Positions 11,550 to 22,615 of a stretch of 64,000 bases of DNA are shown piece after piece (the first letter of the stretch is position 1; the number at the start of each line of letters is the position of its first letter). The notes beneath the pieces are model-generated. The model was not told the DNA's origin, made no database searches, and saw nothing but the letters and a program-made list of their open reading frames with translations. The DNA is taken from NCBI GenBank assembly GCA_021234155.1, contig JAJEKV010000040.1, positions 11,489,072-11,553,071 on the forward strand. Reading direction: 5' to 3'. Origin of the DNA: Isoetes taiwanensis. Its lineage: Eukaryota > Streptophyta > Lycopodiopsida > Isoetales > Isoetaceae. Made by a program: the position numbers and the translations under genes.

Positions 11550-11839
11550 TCGGCGTGCAACCACAGAATCGCAAGCAACCACTAGGCTGATATCATCCGC
11601 TGCCACAATAAAAATAGAGTACTCAAAAACCTTGTTACCTACAATCCACCACCTTGCCAAAGGGGACGCGTACTCTAATTTAAAGTCATAGTGATGCTCA
11701 AGGTTCTCCATCAATAGCAGGAGTTAGGATGTTCCATGATTTGGTGCCTAACAACCGCTATATAGATGGACAACACCCAGGCACCACTTTGGCTTGAAAT
11801 TAGAGTGCGCTCTCACCTCTGACGTCATAGCAAGTTCAA

Positions 11840-11975
11840 CCTCTAGAACGAACGATTTTTGCTCCGACCCCCATTGTGAGCCTCTTTGTGTAATATAACC
11901 TAGCAAAGTGACTAAGCTACATTGACACAGAGAGACTACACAAAGAGAGTGAGCAAAGCCCGCTCTTTCTAGAGG
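11840..11975. repeat. Foldback 2
   Basis: It opens CCTCTAGAA and closes TTCTAGAGG, with about 65-bp imperfect arms around ACTAAGC. It belongs to a segment (about 11,565-12,070) duplicated at 12,415-12,730. Confidence 0.65.
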
Positions 11976-12092
11976 AGGTAACAAGAATTTCGAGAAGTCT
12001 ATATTGTTTGCAGCGAACAATATCAAGCCTGGTGAGTTGACAACCATTCAAGAAGGTCACGCTCCAGGCCAGGATGAAAGAGACCTGAGTAC

Positions 12093-12212
12093 AAGCATCG
12101 AGACTTCCCAAACCTTGCTTTCACCCCTCTTTGAACAATGGAGCTTAGCATGTAAACTAAGTTACATTGCCCAAAGAGGAGGGGAAAGAAAGATTGGGAA
12201 GTCTCGATGCTT
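12093..12212. repeat. Foldback 3: ~120-bp hairpin
   Basis: AAGCATCGAGACTTCCCAA at the left pairs with TTGGGAAGTCTCGATGCTT at the right. Inner arms continue (CCCCTCTTTG with CAAAGAGGAGGGG, CTTAG with CTAAG). This is the most perfect foldback of the set. Confidence 0.75.
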
Positions 12213-12258
12213 GAACTCATCAATCACTAACATCCAATTAACCCGAAGACCTGGGTCC

Positions 12259-12382
12259 AAGCATCGAGACGTCCCAGTCTTTGCTTTCACCCGCCTCTTA
12301 TGGACAATGGAACTTAGCATGTAAACTAAGCTACATTGCCCAAAGAGGCGGGGGAAAGAAAAACGGGGAAGTCTCGAAGCTT
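12259..12382. repeat. Foldback 4, diverged duplicate of foldback 3
   Basis: Same design and sequence family as foldback 3: AAGCATCGAGACGTCCC at the left, GGGGAAGTCTCGAAGCTT at the right, and CGCCTCTT pairing with AAGAGGCG. It lies 47 bp after foldback 3. Confidence 0.7.
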
Positions 12383-12493
12383 GAACTCATCAATCACTAA
12401 CATCTAATGAACCCAGAGAATCGCAAGCAACCACTAGGCCTTATATCCTCCGTGGCCACAATAAAAATAGAGTACTCAAAAACCTTGTAACCT

Positions 12494-12628
12494 CCTCTAG
12501 AACGAACGATTTCTGCTCCGACCCCCATTTTGCGCGTCTTTGTGTAATATAACCTAGCAAAGTATCTAAGATACATTGACACAGAGACACGCAAAAGAGA
12601 GTCAGAGCAAAGCTCGCTCCTTCTAAAG
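12494..12628. repeat. Foldback 5, duplicate of foldback 2
   Basis: It opens CCTCTAGAACGAACGATTT like foldback 2 and pairs imperfectly with its right arm around GTATCTAAGATAC. The flanks also match those of foldback 2, showing a segmental duplication. Confidence 0.65.
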
Positions 12629-12805
12629 AAGGTAACAAGAATTTCGAGAAGTCTATATTGTTTGCCATGGAGAATATAAAGCCTGGTGACCTGACAACCA
12701 TTCAAGAGGGTCGCGTTCTTGGCTTACTCCCTTTTCGGAAGTCTCGATGCCTTTACTCGTCAAACATTTTGGAAAGGTGTATTTTGGGCGTCTTTGTGTA
12801 ATATA

Positions 12806-12951
12806 ACGCGATCTAATTCAGGCTTACTCTATTTTCGAGTTTCCTGCTTAACGTATCTAACTCGCCACCTAAAATGAGCGATGTCATCCCAGGGGGCAAA
12901 TTAGATACATTAAACAGAAAGCGAAAGAGACTAAGCCAGGGTGAGCGATTT
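12806..12951. repeat. Foldback 6
   Basis: A left arm with GGCTTACTCT and CGTATCTAA pairs with a right arm containing TTAGATACAT and AGAGACTAAGCC. More diverged than the others. GAAGTCTCGATGC follows directly, a motif shared with foldbacks 3 and 4. Confidence 0.5.
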
Positions 12952-13114
12952 GGAAGTCTCGATGCTTTTACTCCATGCTTTTACTCAATGCTTTGATAAC
13001 GTCATTATACCTTGTTTGAAATTACGTCATTATACCCGTCATTATACCTTATTATCCATTCACAAAATGATACAGGTCAAAATGTTCTTTGTCTAAAAAT
13101 GTAATATCTCATTT

Positions 13115-14524
13115 TCATTGGTCATTTGGGTCAATATAATCACCCTGCGGCCCTGGAGGTGGTGGTAAGAACTGGTTAATGTCTGGCACTGTCTCTCCTT
13201 CACGCGGCTCCTCCACCCCCCTCCACAATTCCTGCTCGCGAAAGGATTGAAAAGTGTGCATCTGCCCATCCCTCCTGCGAGCGGTCAAATGTGGCAACGC
13301 TGGCATGCGACCTTGCATATTAAATATGGCATATTGTAACTCAGGAAAAATCCATCCGTCTTGCATTGTTGGACAGAAGCGGCTTTGCAACATCCAATCA
13401 AGAAGACATCGCATGTGCATACGATGCCCACACCCTAGAGTGTACCAGCCCACCTGTGTCAGGTTGTCACCACACAATTGGCAATGTCTGTAATCAACAA
13501 CCTTTAGCTCTTCCCACTAACTCTCGTACAAATACTCGCGAGGGAGATAGGATATCGACTGCTCCGAAGTCACCCTAAAAGGGTCAGAGTCTAACGATCT
13601 GGTCAAATGGCGCAGGTGATCGTTGTTTTCCCTAAGGACCGTTGCCTCTCTGTTTAATGCCGCTAGTTGCCGTTTAGCATCCTCTAATTCAGCGGCCATC
13701 TTGTCAAACCCATCGGCACGGTCCTTCAAGCGAATGTTCTCTTCAGAAAGTGTTAGGTTACGACTTCTCTCATTCTCCAATTGGGCTCGAATATCCACAA
13801 GGTCATTCACGGCTCCAGCCGCGGCTACCCCTGCCACCTCCAAAAGTTGGATAGCGTCAGCAACAAGGTATGTAATGGTGACAGGCTCACCATGTGACCC
13901 CTCGCTATCTTCCGATAGCTTGACCCTCTTGGTGCTGCCACTACCACTTCCTTGCCTCCATTTTCTACTCCCATAATTTACGGGCACTTCCTTCACAAGC
14001 TCGTAGTATACTTGCTGCGCAAAACTCTTACTAAACTCACCGTTGTGGGGTAAATGTCCCTTCACTTGGACATGACGCTCGACTGCTTTTGCTCGAACCA
14101 CAGCAATCTTGCACTCATGAGCCTTATACTTACCCCGCCTACTAGGCCACTCTCTTTCAAACTCATTCTTGTCCAAATTTGTGATTACATCTTCGTAGTC
14201 TGCTCCATGCGGACAATAGCCAGGCCCTGCCTCGCCAGCTACATTATGCACCTCTGTGATGGTGCAATTATCCCTCTTTGAAACTTCGTCCATCGCACGC
14301 AACCTTCTTAACTCAGCCGTGCGATACTCATTCGCCCTTGCATGTGCTGTTGCTCTCTCCATTTGCCGAGCAGCTGACATTTCAAGCTCGTTCTCCATGC
14401 CTTGGTGCCAAGGAGAGGGGGTCCTCAAATTAGAGGGGACCGAAAAATCATGCTGATCCTGCTACTCTGACGAACCCACATTCCGTGGAATTGGATTCGA
14501 TTCTTCGTCCTGTTCGTGAGACAT
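13115..14524 (-). pseudogene. Coiled-coil / RING-type ORF carried by the hAT, broken by two TAG codons
   Basis: From ATG at 14,524 one frame runs 470 codons to 13,115, broken only by TAG at 14,464-14,462 (codon 21) and TAG at 13,519-13,517 (codon 336). The N-terminal third is charged. The middle is a likely coiled coil rich in Glu, Arg, Ala and Leu (roughly codons 235-315, e.g. LENERSRNLTLSEEN). The C-terminal part has a RING-like zinc pattern: CQLC, then CGHRMHMRC, then FCPTM, with the last expected cysteine replaced by Met. RING proteins of this kind are usually E3 ubiquitin ligases. The two stops may reflect CAG-to-TAG change. I do not know whether this is a captured host gene or a second hAT gene. 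Confidence 0.65.
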
Positions 14525-14802
14525 AATTATAGTGCTGACGTATCTATAGGTGCGCTGGCTTGTATAGGTCTGCTTTGACTTCTTGTCTTTATAATTTTTA
14601 GTTATTTGCGACATATAAAAAGCCTGAGAATAAATAACACAAAAAACACACGAAACGAAAAGAAACACACATGGACAATAATTTTTTTCAAATAGCATCA
14701 AACAAGTGTTTAATGAATTTAATTGGAATATTATGTAATACAAGAATGTTTGAATGTAAGTTTATGGTCTTGTGAATAACAGAATATGCACGCTAGGCGT
14801 GA

Positions 14803-16526
14803 CTAGGACCAGCTTGGTCTAATGCATCGTCGCCACCCTGGCCAAGTTGAAGAATCCAATATGATTCCAATTGTGGCCTCGTGCACGGAATTGGAGAGCA
14901 ATGAAAACTGCTTTCGCATTGTGTCAAGTATTTGGGCCATATCAAATTTTCGTGTTTTGTCCCTCATTGGCGACTCAACGCAATGTTTCAAATAATTCAG
15001 CACATTCTCCGATGCTTGCCTTGCTGCTCCAAGTTTCCTATTGACTCCATATAGGAGTGCTTACTAGCAAAGTCAGCTAAGTAGTAGACAATGTACGCTG
15101 CCCCGTGTAAATCAAAGTCAACCCTTGCGAGCACCGCCTTGTCTTGAGCCACTACCAAAAAAAAAGATCATCATGCATATATGGATGCTGGCCCTTTCCA
15201 TCTCAATTCTTTTCTTACCTTCGCCATCCATACCCTTGTAATGCCATCGTTTTACCTCCACTGTCTCGTGGATCAACCTGGATTCACCCCAATCACAAAT
15301 GCCAATGTATACAGCCTGAGGATCAATACATCCCTTCTCCTTTCCATAATGGAGCAATATATTGCCCAGATGCAAGTCCATATGCAGAGATATCTTTCTT
15401 GATGGAGCTTTAGGTAGGCGCTCTGAATGACATTGCTAAGTCCCCAACCCTAGAGGCAACAAATAATTCTTTCTTTTTGCGCTCTTCAAGCGACCTCAAG
15501 TCCGATCTCAACTCGGGGACAGCTCCCAACTTCTTAAATGCAAGCTCTGCAAAGGCATCGGACCCATGACTTGTAAAGAAGGTTGCCAACGAACCTCCAT
15601 TCCAAAAAGGGAAAATTAAGCCTTGTCTTTCTAGGCCGGTTGTGCTACCAATGCAGCGGTATATATACACCGTGCCTAACTTGCATTCGGACTCCCTCAT
15701 GTTCTTGACATAGCTTCCACTAACTTATTGGGTTACGTACTAGGCTGAAAATTATTATGTTGAAGTTTTACACAATAAGGTTCATCCTTAATAAAACTAG
15801 ACCCTAAAATATTGCACTTATACACTCGCCATATGACCCGAGAACCAATTAGATTTGTCTATTTATTATTTGTGATGAATCTACCATGGCAAACCAAGTA
15901 GTCTTGGCATCCGCTCTTCTCTGAGCTTCCCACTCCCTATCTGTCTCACGGGGACGTTTGGCTTTTATGGTTTGCGCCAACACTTTCTTAACAAGATGGG
16001 GGGTTGATGGGCTTCTTTCTTCAATTTTTACGTTGGTCCACGCCGCATTCCATGTCTTTGGCTTTTTCTTTCAGCTCTAGCCTCAGCGATGACTACTCAA
16101 ATTTGCAACCACGTAATCATATTGCGGTAGTGCGGCTAATATTACCCACTATCCATGTATACCTCTCTTGCTCACTCTTTTCGGGCTCTAGCTCCATCAT
16201 TGAAGCTTAAAAGCCCTCTCGGCATCTTTTACCAGCCCCGCATGGTAGTCTAGCCATCCTTCCTCATTTGTTGGTAATCAATTCCAAATCTGGTGAGGCA
16301 TTGCGCACGGTAGATTACAACCAGTTCATGAAATCTGGTCTCAAAGTAGACCATGCTTGTTGTGGTCTGGTTCTTTTTCTGTGGCGGTCTTTGCGAAGAT
16401 GACTTCGGGTTGCGACTCAGAGCTTTGTGTTTGAGATGCCAATGCCTCTACTGGTTGCGGCTCTATCTGAGGCACTAATGCCACATTTGGTTGCAAGTTA
16501 ACTTCCACTCTCTCTTCTGAAGTCAT
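14803..16526 (-). pseudogene. Degraded protein-kinase-like gene carried by the hAT
   Basis: The best segment is 15,118-15,381: ISLHMDLHLGNILLHYG fits a catalytic loop (HxDLxxxN), and VYIGICDWGESRLI fits a DFG-like metal-binding site with Trp for Phe. Segment 15,410-15,700 resembles an N-lobe (YRCIGSTTGLERQGLIFPF). Segment 14,803-15,140 gives an alpha-helical tail. The start may be the Met at 16,526, followed by Gln/Glu-rich sequence and several frameshifts between 16,340 and 15,700. Candidate short introns exist (donor GAAG|GTAAG at about 15,214). The frame is broken at least four times, so it is not functional. It lies just upstream of the RING ORF on the same strand. The kinase call rests on two motifs. 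Confidence 0.5.
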
Positions 16527-17580
16527 ACTGCTTGTTTTAAGGGATTGCCTAGCAGGCTAGCAAAATGCGACTCCGCGACAATACGCAACTGACAACAGCA
16601 ACACCTACAAGTCAAGCAAAGATAAAACTTTCAATTTAGTGCTTAGCACATGAGGGTAAATCAACTGACTTTAACCAAAACAAAACGCTAATTTTACGCT
16701 TCCTACGCTAAGACCCTAACTTTTTAATCAGTTCATAAGTATGTATATGCAAGGCCAAGGATAGGGTAACAAATAAAAGGACCAAAACACGATTTATGAT
16801 CTATAGCCCAGCTACTGCCAAAATGCAAAGCTAGCAAGTTTTAAATGCATTGCACTTGTCCCAGGTCACGCTTTTTTCAAAAGACGAGACCAATCGAATG
16901 CTTATTAAAACATACGCCAGTTCCTATATTAGTGTCGGACTTTCATCAACGACACCATCAGGAACGAGGGTATGAGTTAATAAAACATTCTTCTAACCCT
17001 TAATAAGAGTACAACGCACAACCTTTCGACACCGCGTGACCAAGGCCAACAACGGCGTCAGGCGAGGGTTATACTCTTAATAAAGGGAGACCCTAGTTGC
17101 CTTAAGCTTCAGCAGTGCCACCCACCCTCGGCATGGCGCAAATAAATGCGGCAATACCAGGCAAGGGGCATGCCTATGCTCTTGACAACACGCAACCCTA
17201 AAAAAGCCCTAAACTTAACTAAGGTTGTCGTTGAAGGGAAGGCAACCAATTTCTTTTCTTTTTTGGTTTCTTTTTCTTTTATTTTTATTTTAGTCTTAAA
17301 TTATTATTTCTTTTAAATTATTATTATTATTATTATTTTTCTAAAATAGGCCAAGCTCGCCCTGAGAACAAGGCACTCACCATCGTTCGCCCCTTCGGCG
17401 GGGGGGGGCAACAGCGAGGGCCTAAGCTGCAGACCTCTTTGGCCTACCTATCAAAAAAAACAACCAAAAAAAACCTAAAAACTAAGAAAAACAAAAAAAT
17501 TTGGTTTTGGGTGGCAAATTGCAAGGTTGGTATGAGAAGATACCTTCTTTGCGGTAAAAAACTAAATCCCGCCCGCGATA
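16527..17580. other. Non-coding right part of the hAT element
   Basis: No gene seen. It holds an imperfect inverted pair around 16,990-17,090 (CTTAATAAGAGTACAAC and TATACTCTTAATAAAG), a TTTCTTTT/ATT microsatellite at about 17,260-17,345, a run of eight Gs near 17,400 and poly-A tracts near 17,455. Confidence 0.5.
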
Positions 17581-17589
17581 TATATATAA

Positions 17590-17880
17590 AAATTCAGCGT
17601 CTGTGAAAACCGATTTCGACGTCTGAAAACTTTTCAGCGTCTGTGAAGCGTAAACGACGCTGAACATCATAGCGCCCGTTTCGGCGTCTGCGAAATGGAT
17701 CTGGATTAGCGTCTGTGAAAAATTTTTGGCGTCGGCGCTTTTACTAAGCGGCGTGCGCGAAAAAGTCGATTCGTACTTTAGCGTCGCGATCCTTTGTATT
17801 TTCGCGTCGTGAAGAATTTTTTCGCGTCGCGCTTTCGAAACTTTTCGGCGTCTGCGAATTTTTTTTTCGGTGGCGAGGTT
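17590..17880. repeat. Right subterminal GCGTCTG-rich repeats of the hAT element
   Basis: At least six GCGTCTG copies (e.g. CAGCGTCTGTGAA, GGCGTCTGCGAA) plus GCGTCGCG variants lie 90-380 bp from the right end, mirroring the left cluster. Confidence 0.6.
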
Positions 17881-17972
17881 TTATCGTTAAATCATTATTT
17901 TATTAAAAAATACGTATTTTTTGACTTTATACGTCAGGAATTTTAATTTTATACGTATAGAACCTATCCCTG

Positions 17973-18218
17973 TGTGGATGAGCTACCCTTCGAGGTAGTA
18001 TGTTGTATTGTTATTGCTAGTTCTGATGATGTTTGTGCTTCCGTTGTGATAGGAGCCCATAGGGGAAGGGCACGCAAGACACCTTCGTGTCCCCTTCCCG
18101 CACTACGATCATCTCAGAGTGCGGGATAGACGGAGGGCCCGTGCGGTTGAAGGACCGGATGGGGGATTTCCTGCCGAGTGTACGGCCGGGTGCCGTATAT
18201 TTAGCAGGGAGCGTCACA
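17973..18218 (+). mobile_element. Final LTR, right part, ending GCGTCACA
   Basis: The LTR resumes after the hAT target copy and ends in CGTCACA at 18,218, the exact inverted complement of its start TGTGACG. This fixes the 3' boundary of the chromovirus. Confidence 0.75.
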
Positions 18219-19036
18219 ATTATCTGTAACTGCACCTAGTTTATGTTGAGGGAAGGGGCATCCAAATGACTTCATATATGCAACAACAGGCGAATAAGAA
18301 TCAAAACTGTGCCTGGATTCCGACTGAGTAGTCTAACCATTGTCTCATTTACAACATCAAAAGTCATATGGCGCATTTTTTCTCCTATTCTAGAGCCCCT
18401 TTTTCGTGTCTCTATAGAATATGACATCTTAGAAGTGAAAGGAAGACTTTCATTAGAGTTTATGGATTCAACACCTCTGTTTCTGGCCATGGACGTGCAC
18501 CACCAATCTATGTCATTTTCTTGGTTCTTAGTAAAATAAATACATGTAGCAACTATCTGTCAGAAAAATTAAAATCTCTGAAGCTTTGCCCTGCCCAACA
18601 GGAATATTATAAATCAGTTGAATATGTCATTTTCAATAATCAACTTGAGTGTGCTACAGATTGCAATATACCGTCAAAGACCAACCCTTCAATGGCAAGG
18701 AACTTCCCCCTTGATTTACACCTAAAACCACCAATGCATCTTTTTCAGGCAAAATGTAGATTAATATTATGCATGTTCCAGAGAAACATTACTCGGACTT
18801 AAAAGTTTAGTTTTTATGTGTCCCACACTGCCTGGAATGCCAAGCATTGATGAGTCTGGAGCAGGCGACCTTTGATTGAGCACAACATTCACGTCAGCTT
18901 TGATGTCCTGAGCAAGGTCAATAAAAACAGCCTTAGTTTGAAATATCTATCAGTCAAACTATCTATGCATGAGCCAATAGAATAATAGGTATATTGTTCT
19001 ACCCTCAACAAAAACTGCCCTTATCTTCTACGTCCA
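18219..19036. other. No gene recognised
   Basis: Short ORFs only, none resembling a protein family I know. No clear repeat or promoter was seen. Confidence 0.5.
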
Positions 19037-19265
19037 TAATAAAAGCTATTGAGACAATCTTTCAATGATAATCAAGCGTTGGTGACAAGATGGCGCCTAT
19101 TTCCTATCTTCTATCTAGCTTAAGAGTTTTATGTATCTATTTTGATCATCTATCCCTTAATAAAAGCTAGTGAGATAATCTTTCAATGATAATCAAGCAT
19201 TGGTGACAAGATGGCACCTATTTCCTATCTCCTATCTAGCTTAAGAGTTTTATGTATCTATTTTT
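19037..19265 (+). repeat. Two tandem copies of a 121-bp unit
   Basis: The sequence from TAATAAAAGCT at 19,037 repeats at 19,158 with a few substitutions (e.g. AAGCGTTGG versus AAGCATTGG). No coding content. Confidence 0.85.
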
Positions 19266-20358
19266 GAGCTCCACGATCGAAAATTATGGGCGCAAGTCCA
19301 AGTCTATTTCATCGATGCACCCAACTTGAGACCATTCACCAATACAACTTTCCATCATGTCATATGGTGTGACATTATGCTTCTATTCTTGGCAACTGTA
19401 AATCATGGGTACCCAGTAGTTTCCAGTTTTTTTCTTGCATTATTTATTTCTGGTAAACTTTTTGATTTACCTACTCTAAGCGGCGCCGCTCAACATGCTT
19501 CCCTCCAATAACTGTGACTGTCCTGGTACCTTGGCCGTGTTATGCATTATGTATTTTAGAGTATTATACCAGTAATGCATACTTGTTATATATGAAAATT
19601 ATAGAAATATCAGGACAAAAGCAAAGAGCAGAGATTCTTGTGAGGGTTTCTAGAAGGAGGCAGCACGAGCAATTTTTGGGCAGTTTTGCTGGCCAAAATT
19701 TGGAGCATCATATCTTGGTGACCAGAAATCCTTTTCAGATGATTTTTAGTTTTCTAACAAGGCTTTTGAATGAGGTTTCTGAATTAGGTCTCAATCAAGC
19801 CGAAATTCTTCCGGTGTGGGAGATATCACAGAAAGAGTGGTGATGGGTTAGAATTGACTACACTGTGTATCTTTTTATATACTTTGACTCTTGGGGCTAG
19901 GAGCTGAAAGGATGGACATTTTTGGAAGCAAAATCTTACGAATACATTCTAAAAGTTAGAATGTTATGATAAAATTCAGAGTTATATACAACCATGGCAT
20001 TAGAATTAGCTATTCTATTGTCATGCCAATCATAGTGCACCATCAAATATAGAATTAGCTACTCTATTACTGGTTATCTATGATTGGAAGAGATTAAGGG
20101 ATAAGATGATGCTAATCTTAGTCTGGTGTATTATAGGAGCCAAAGCCAATAATGGATTAGTGGACGAGAATAGATCCTTGGGGGTTTAAAAGGACATGGC
20201 TTGGATTAAAGATTCAATTCTTTACCTTGAGTTTAGCTTAAGAATGCTTTTGCATTGTATTATCTAACTCATGAATACGAACTTGTTATTGATGTTCATG
20301 CAAGCTTTGATGGGATCTCAGGTTACCTGGAGGGCTAACCCAGCAGGCATGTTACAGT

Positions 20359-20370
20359 TGGTATCAGAGC
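20359..20370 (+). other. Primer-binding site (initiator tRNA-Met)
   Basis: TGGTATCAGAGC, the standard plant retrotransposon PBS complementary to the 3' end of initiator tRNA-Met, two bases after the LTR end. Confidence 0.85.
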
Positions 20371-20718
20371 ATAGTTGGATTCTTGGGTAACTCTAGATTC
20401 AAGTTGAGCTTGTTCGATGATGCTGATAGTACTACTTCAAATATATGCAGAGATGACGACCTCAGAGGAGGTTTGACGAATGGGTTCTTGAGGTATATGA
20501 AATTGATGACGTGGTATTTCAATCTTGGTTGCTTTTCTCATATGTAAGGCAGATAAGCTAGAGTAATGGACTTCATGAAGGAGCTAACCTTGATTGAGAG
20601 TTGTCAAAGTGTGCATAGAATAAAAGAAAAACAGTAGATGCCAAGGAACCGTTCTTGAAGCGGTTCTCAGGTGGGTGGTTAAGTCTTATACCAGGGGTTG
20701 CTTTTGAATTGCCTGAGT

Positions 20719-21085
20719 CAGTGTTGTCTCGTACGCGTACCGTACCATATGTACTATACGTATTCTTTAAAAAATACATTTTTTTCAGCCATACATACCT
20801 TACGTACGTTTGGAGTATTTTTTAAAAATCAAAAAACAGTGTTTAAATAGAATAAAACAGTGAAATAAAACATAAAACTGATGTAGGGGGAGTTGGTTAG
20901 CATTTAGTTTGCTATGTAGGAGGCCCAGGTTCAATTCTTGGTAAGTGCGAGTTTACTGTTTTGTGAAAAACAAGTAGTATTTATAAAAAAAAAACGTCAG
21001 GAGTATTTTTTAAAAATACGTACGTACGTACAAGTACGGTACGGAATGGATCCTTTTCAAAAAATACGCGTATTTTTGCAACACT
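20719..21085 (+). mobile_element. 367-bp TIR element with an internal tRNA-like unit (copy 1)
   Basis: Starts CAGTGTTG and ends CAACACT. ACGTA-rich arms are inverted (GCGTACCGTACC at the left, GGTACGG at the right). TGAGT flanks both ends (20,714-20,718 and 21,087-21,091). Inside, at about 20,889-20,948, a tRNA-like stretch has an A-box-like GTTGGTTAGCAT and a T-arm-like CCAGGTTCAATTCTTGG. An inverted second copy lies at 50,010-50,345. The CAG-type terminus suggests a hAT-related non-autonomous element. Confidence 0.7.
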
Positions 21086-22615
21086 ATGAGTGATGTTCTT
21101 GCTTTATATTGGAAGGCTTTTGGATTAAGTTACTTGATATTGATGCAATGATGCATAAGAAAATGAATCATGTTGGATGTTAGCAAGCAAAATAGATGCA
21201 TCTTGGCACATCGAATTAGTAAGGACAAATTAAAGCTAAGGAAATCATATGATATAGACATGTGGAATGCAGCTTTTCTATGGGGAAAAAGGTCTTGAGA
21301 AGTTTATGGACTTCGCTATGTAAAGTGATAACTAGTGCATTGGATATAATAGCATCCTAGGATGAGCTTTCCTTATGGGGAAAATAGGAGTATTTCTATA
21401 AAATTCTTGTGAAGTATAAAACTAGACATGTAATTCTCTAGATGATTGGTGCCTTGTATGTAAGAATCACATACATATAGTGATAATTAATGGTATATTT
21501 ATAGTTCTGGTATTACTTGAATGAATACCACATGCATAAGTTGATATATAATAATCTCTTGGATCTTGTACTTAATGTTTCATTAAAAGTTATACCTTGG
21601 CATTTGAAATACATATTCATGATGCTAGTACCAATGAGATTAGTATGTGCATGTATGATTATTGTATGATGATGTTATGGGCTAGCATTATTAAGATTTG
21701 ATGATCATAATACGTAATTGCATGGTTATGCATATGGATATACTAGTTTTGGTTATGTCACGGATATGCTATAGTACGATGGGATTGATGATGACTCTGA
21801 CATGTGGAACATGTGTTGATGGTGCATGAGTGCATATTATTCGGGGCCGGGGTCCATTTGCAGTGGCTTGGACTCGTGTTATTCTTGTTCTTGACATCGG
21901 GCATTGTCACCCCGGCGAGGGTGCTTCGTCGTGCTACACGGCTTGCAAGTGGTCCCCTAGCACTGGACGCAGGCTAGGAGAGTGTGTACACATGAGGCTT
22001 ACGCCGCCCATATTTGCTACAGGGCTTGATCAGCCCGGGTGGCCTGCATAGAACCGTAGTTGCACTGCATGCTTATGGTTATCTCATGGTTTTCATAGTT
22101 ATTTCATGGTTGCTTATTATTATCTCATGGTTCTCGTGATCTGGTTATGACTTGTAAAGGTATTAGATTTGGATGTATTTGCAATGCTTTGGTATTATAT
22201 TCTCATGATGCAATCTTTGTCTCTCTGCTGAGCATATATTTGATGTGGAATACTGACAACATGTGGGTTTTGCACAGTGGAACCCTCGTGTAGTAAGGTA
22301 TTCTATAAGAGGATGGTTCTCATAGCTGTGTTGTTTGATGCATGATGTTTGTATATAATGTCTTGGCCATTTATTAGCACTCTTAAACCCCCACTTAGTC
22401 TTCATAACTAACCTTCATGGTATATGCAAATAGACGTGAGGCTTGAAGAAATGTCGAGCAATTCAATACCTCAACTGAGTTAGAAGTTTGGGAGATATTT
22501 GTGAGCCTTTGGGAAGGCCTTGTTATTGTCTTATAAAACTCAATCTGTGGATTCTTAGAGCATAAAGTATTGTCATTGAATAAAGCATGATATTACATCT
22601 TTGAGAGTTGAGCTC

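Larger units (their letters stand above)
7611..17972 (+). mobile_element. hAT-superfamily DNA transposon, 10.4 kb, carrying extra genes
   Basis: The element begins CAGGGATAGGTTC and ends GAACCTATCCCTG, so the terminal inverted repeats match for 13 bp and continue imperfectly with ATACG. It is flanked by a perfect 8-bp direct repeat TGTGGATG (7603-7610 and 17,973-17,980), the target-duplication length of hAT elements. Inside are a hAT transposase relic on the + strand, then a foldback cluster, then two genes on the - strand that are not transposition genes. The intact target duplication shows the 10.4 kb moved, or was assembled, as one unit in this LTR. The transposase is broken, so the copy is now non-autonomous. 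Confidence 0.92.

Noticed and set aside
20889-20948. tRNA-like stretch as a working tRNA gene
   Set aside because: No acceptor stem or clear anticodon loop, and it repeats inside a mobile element.
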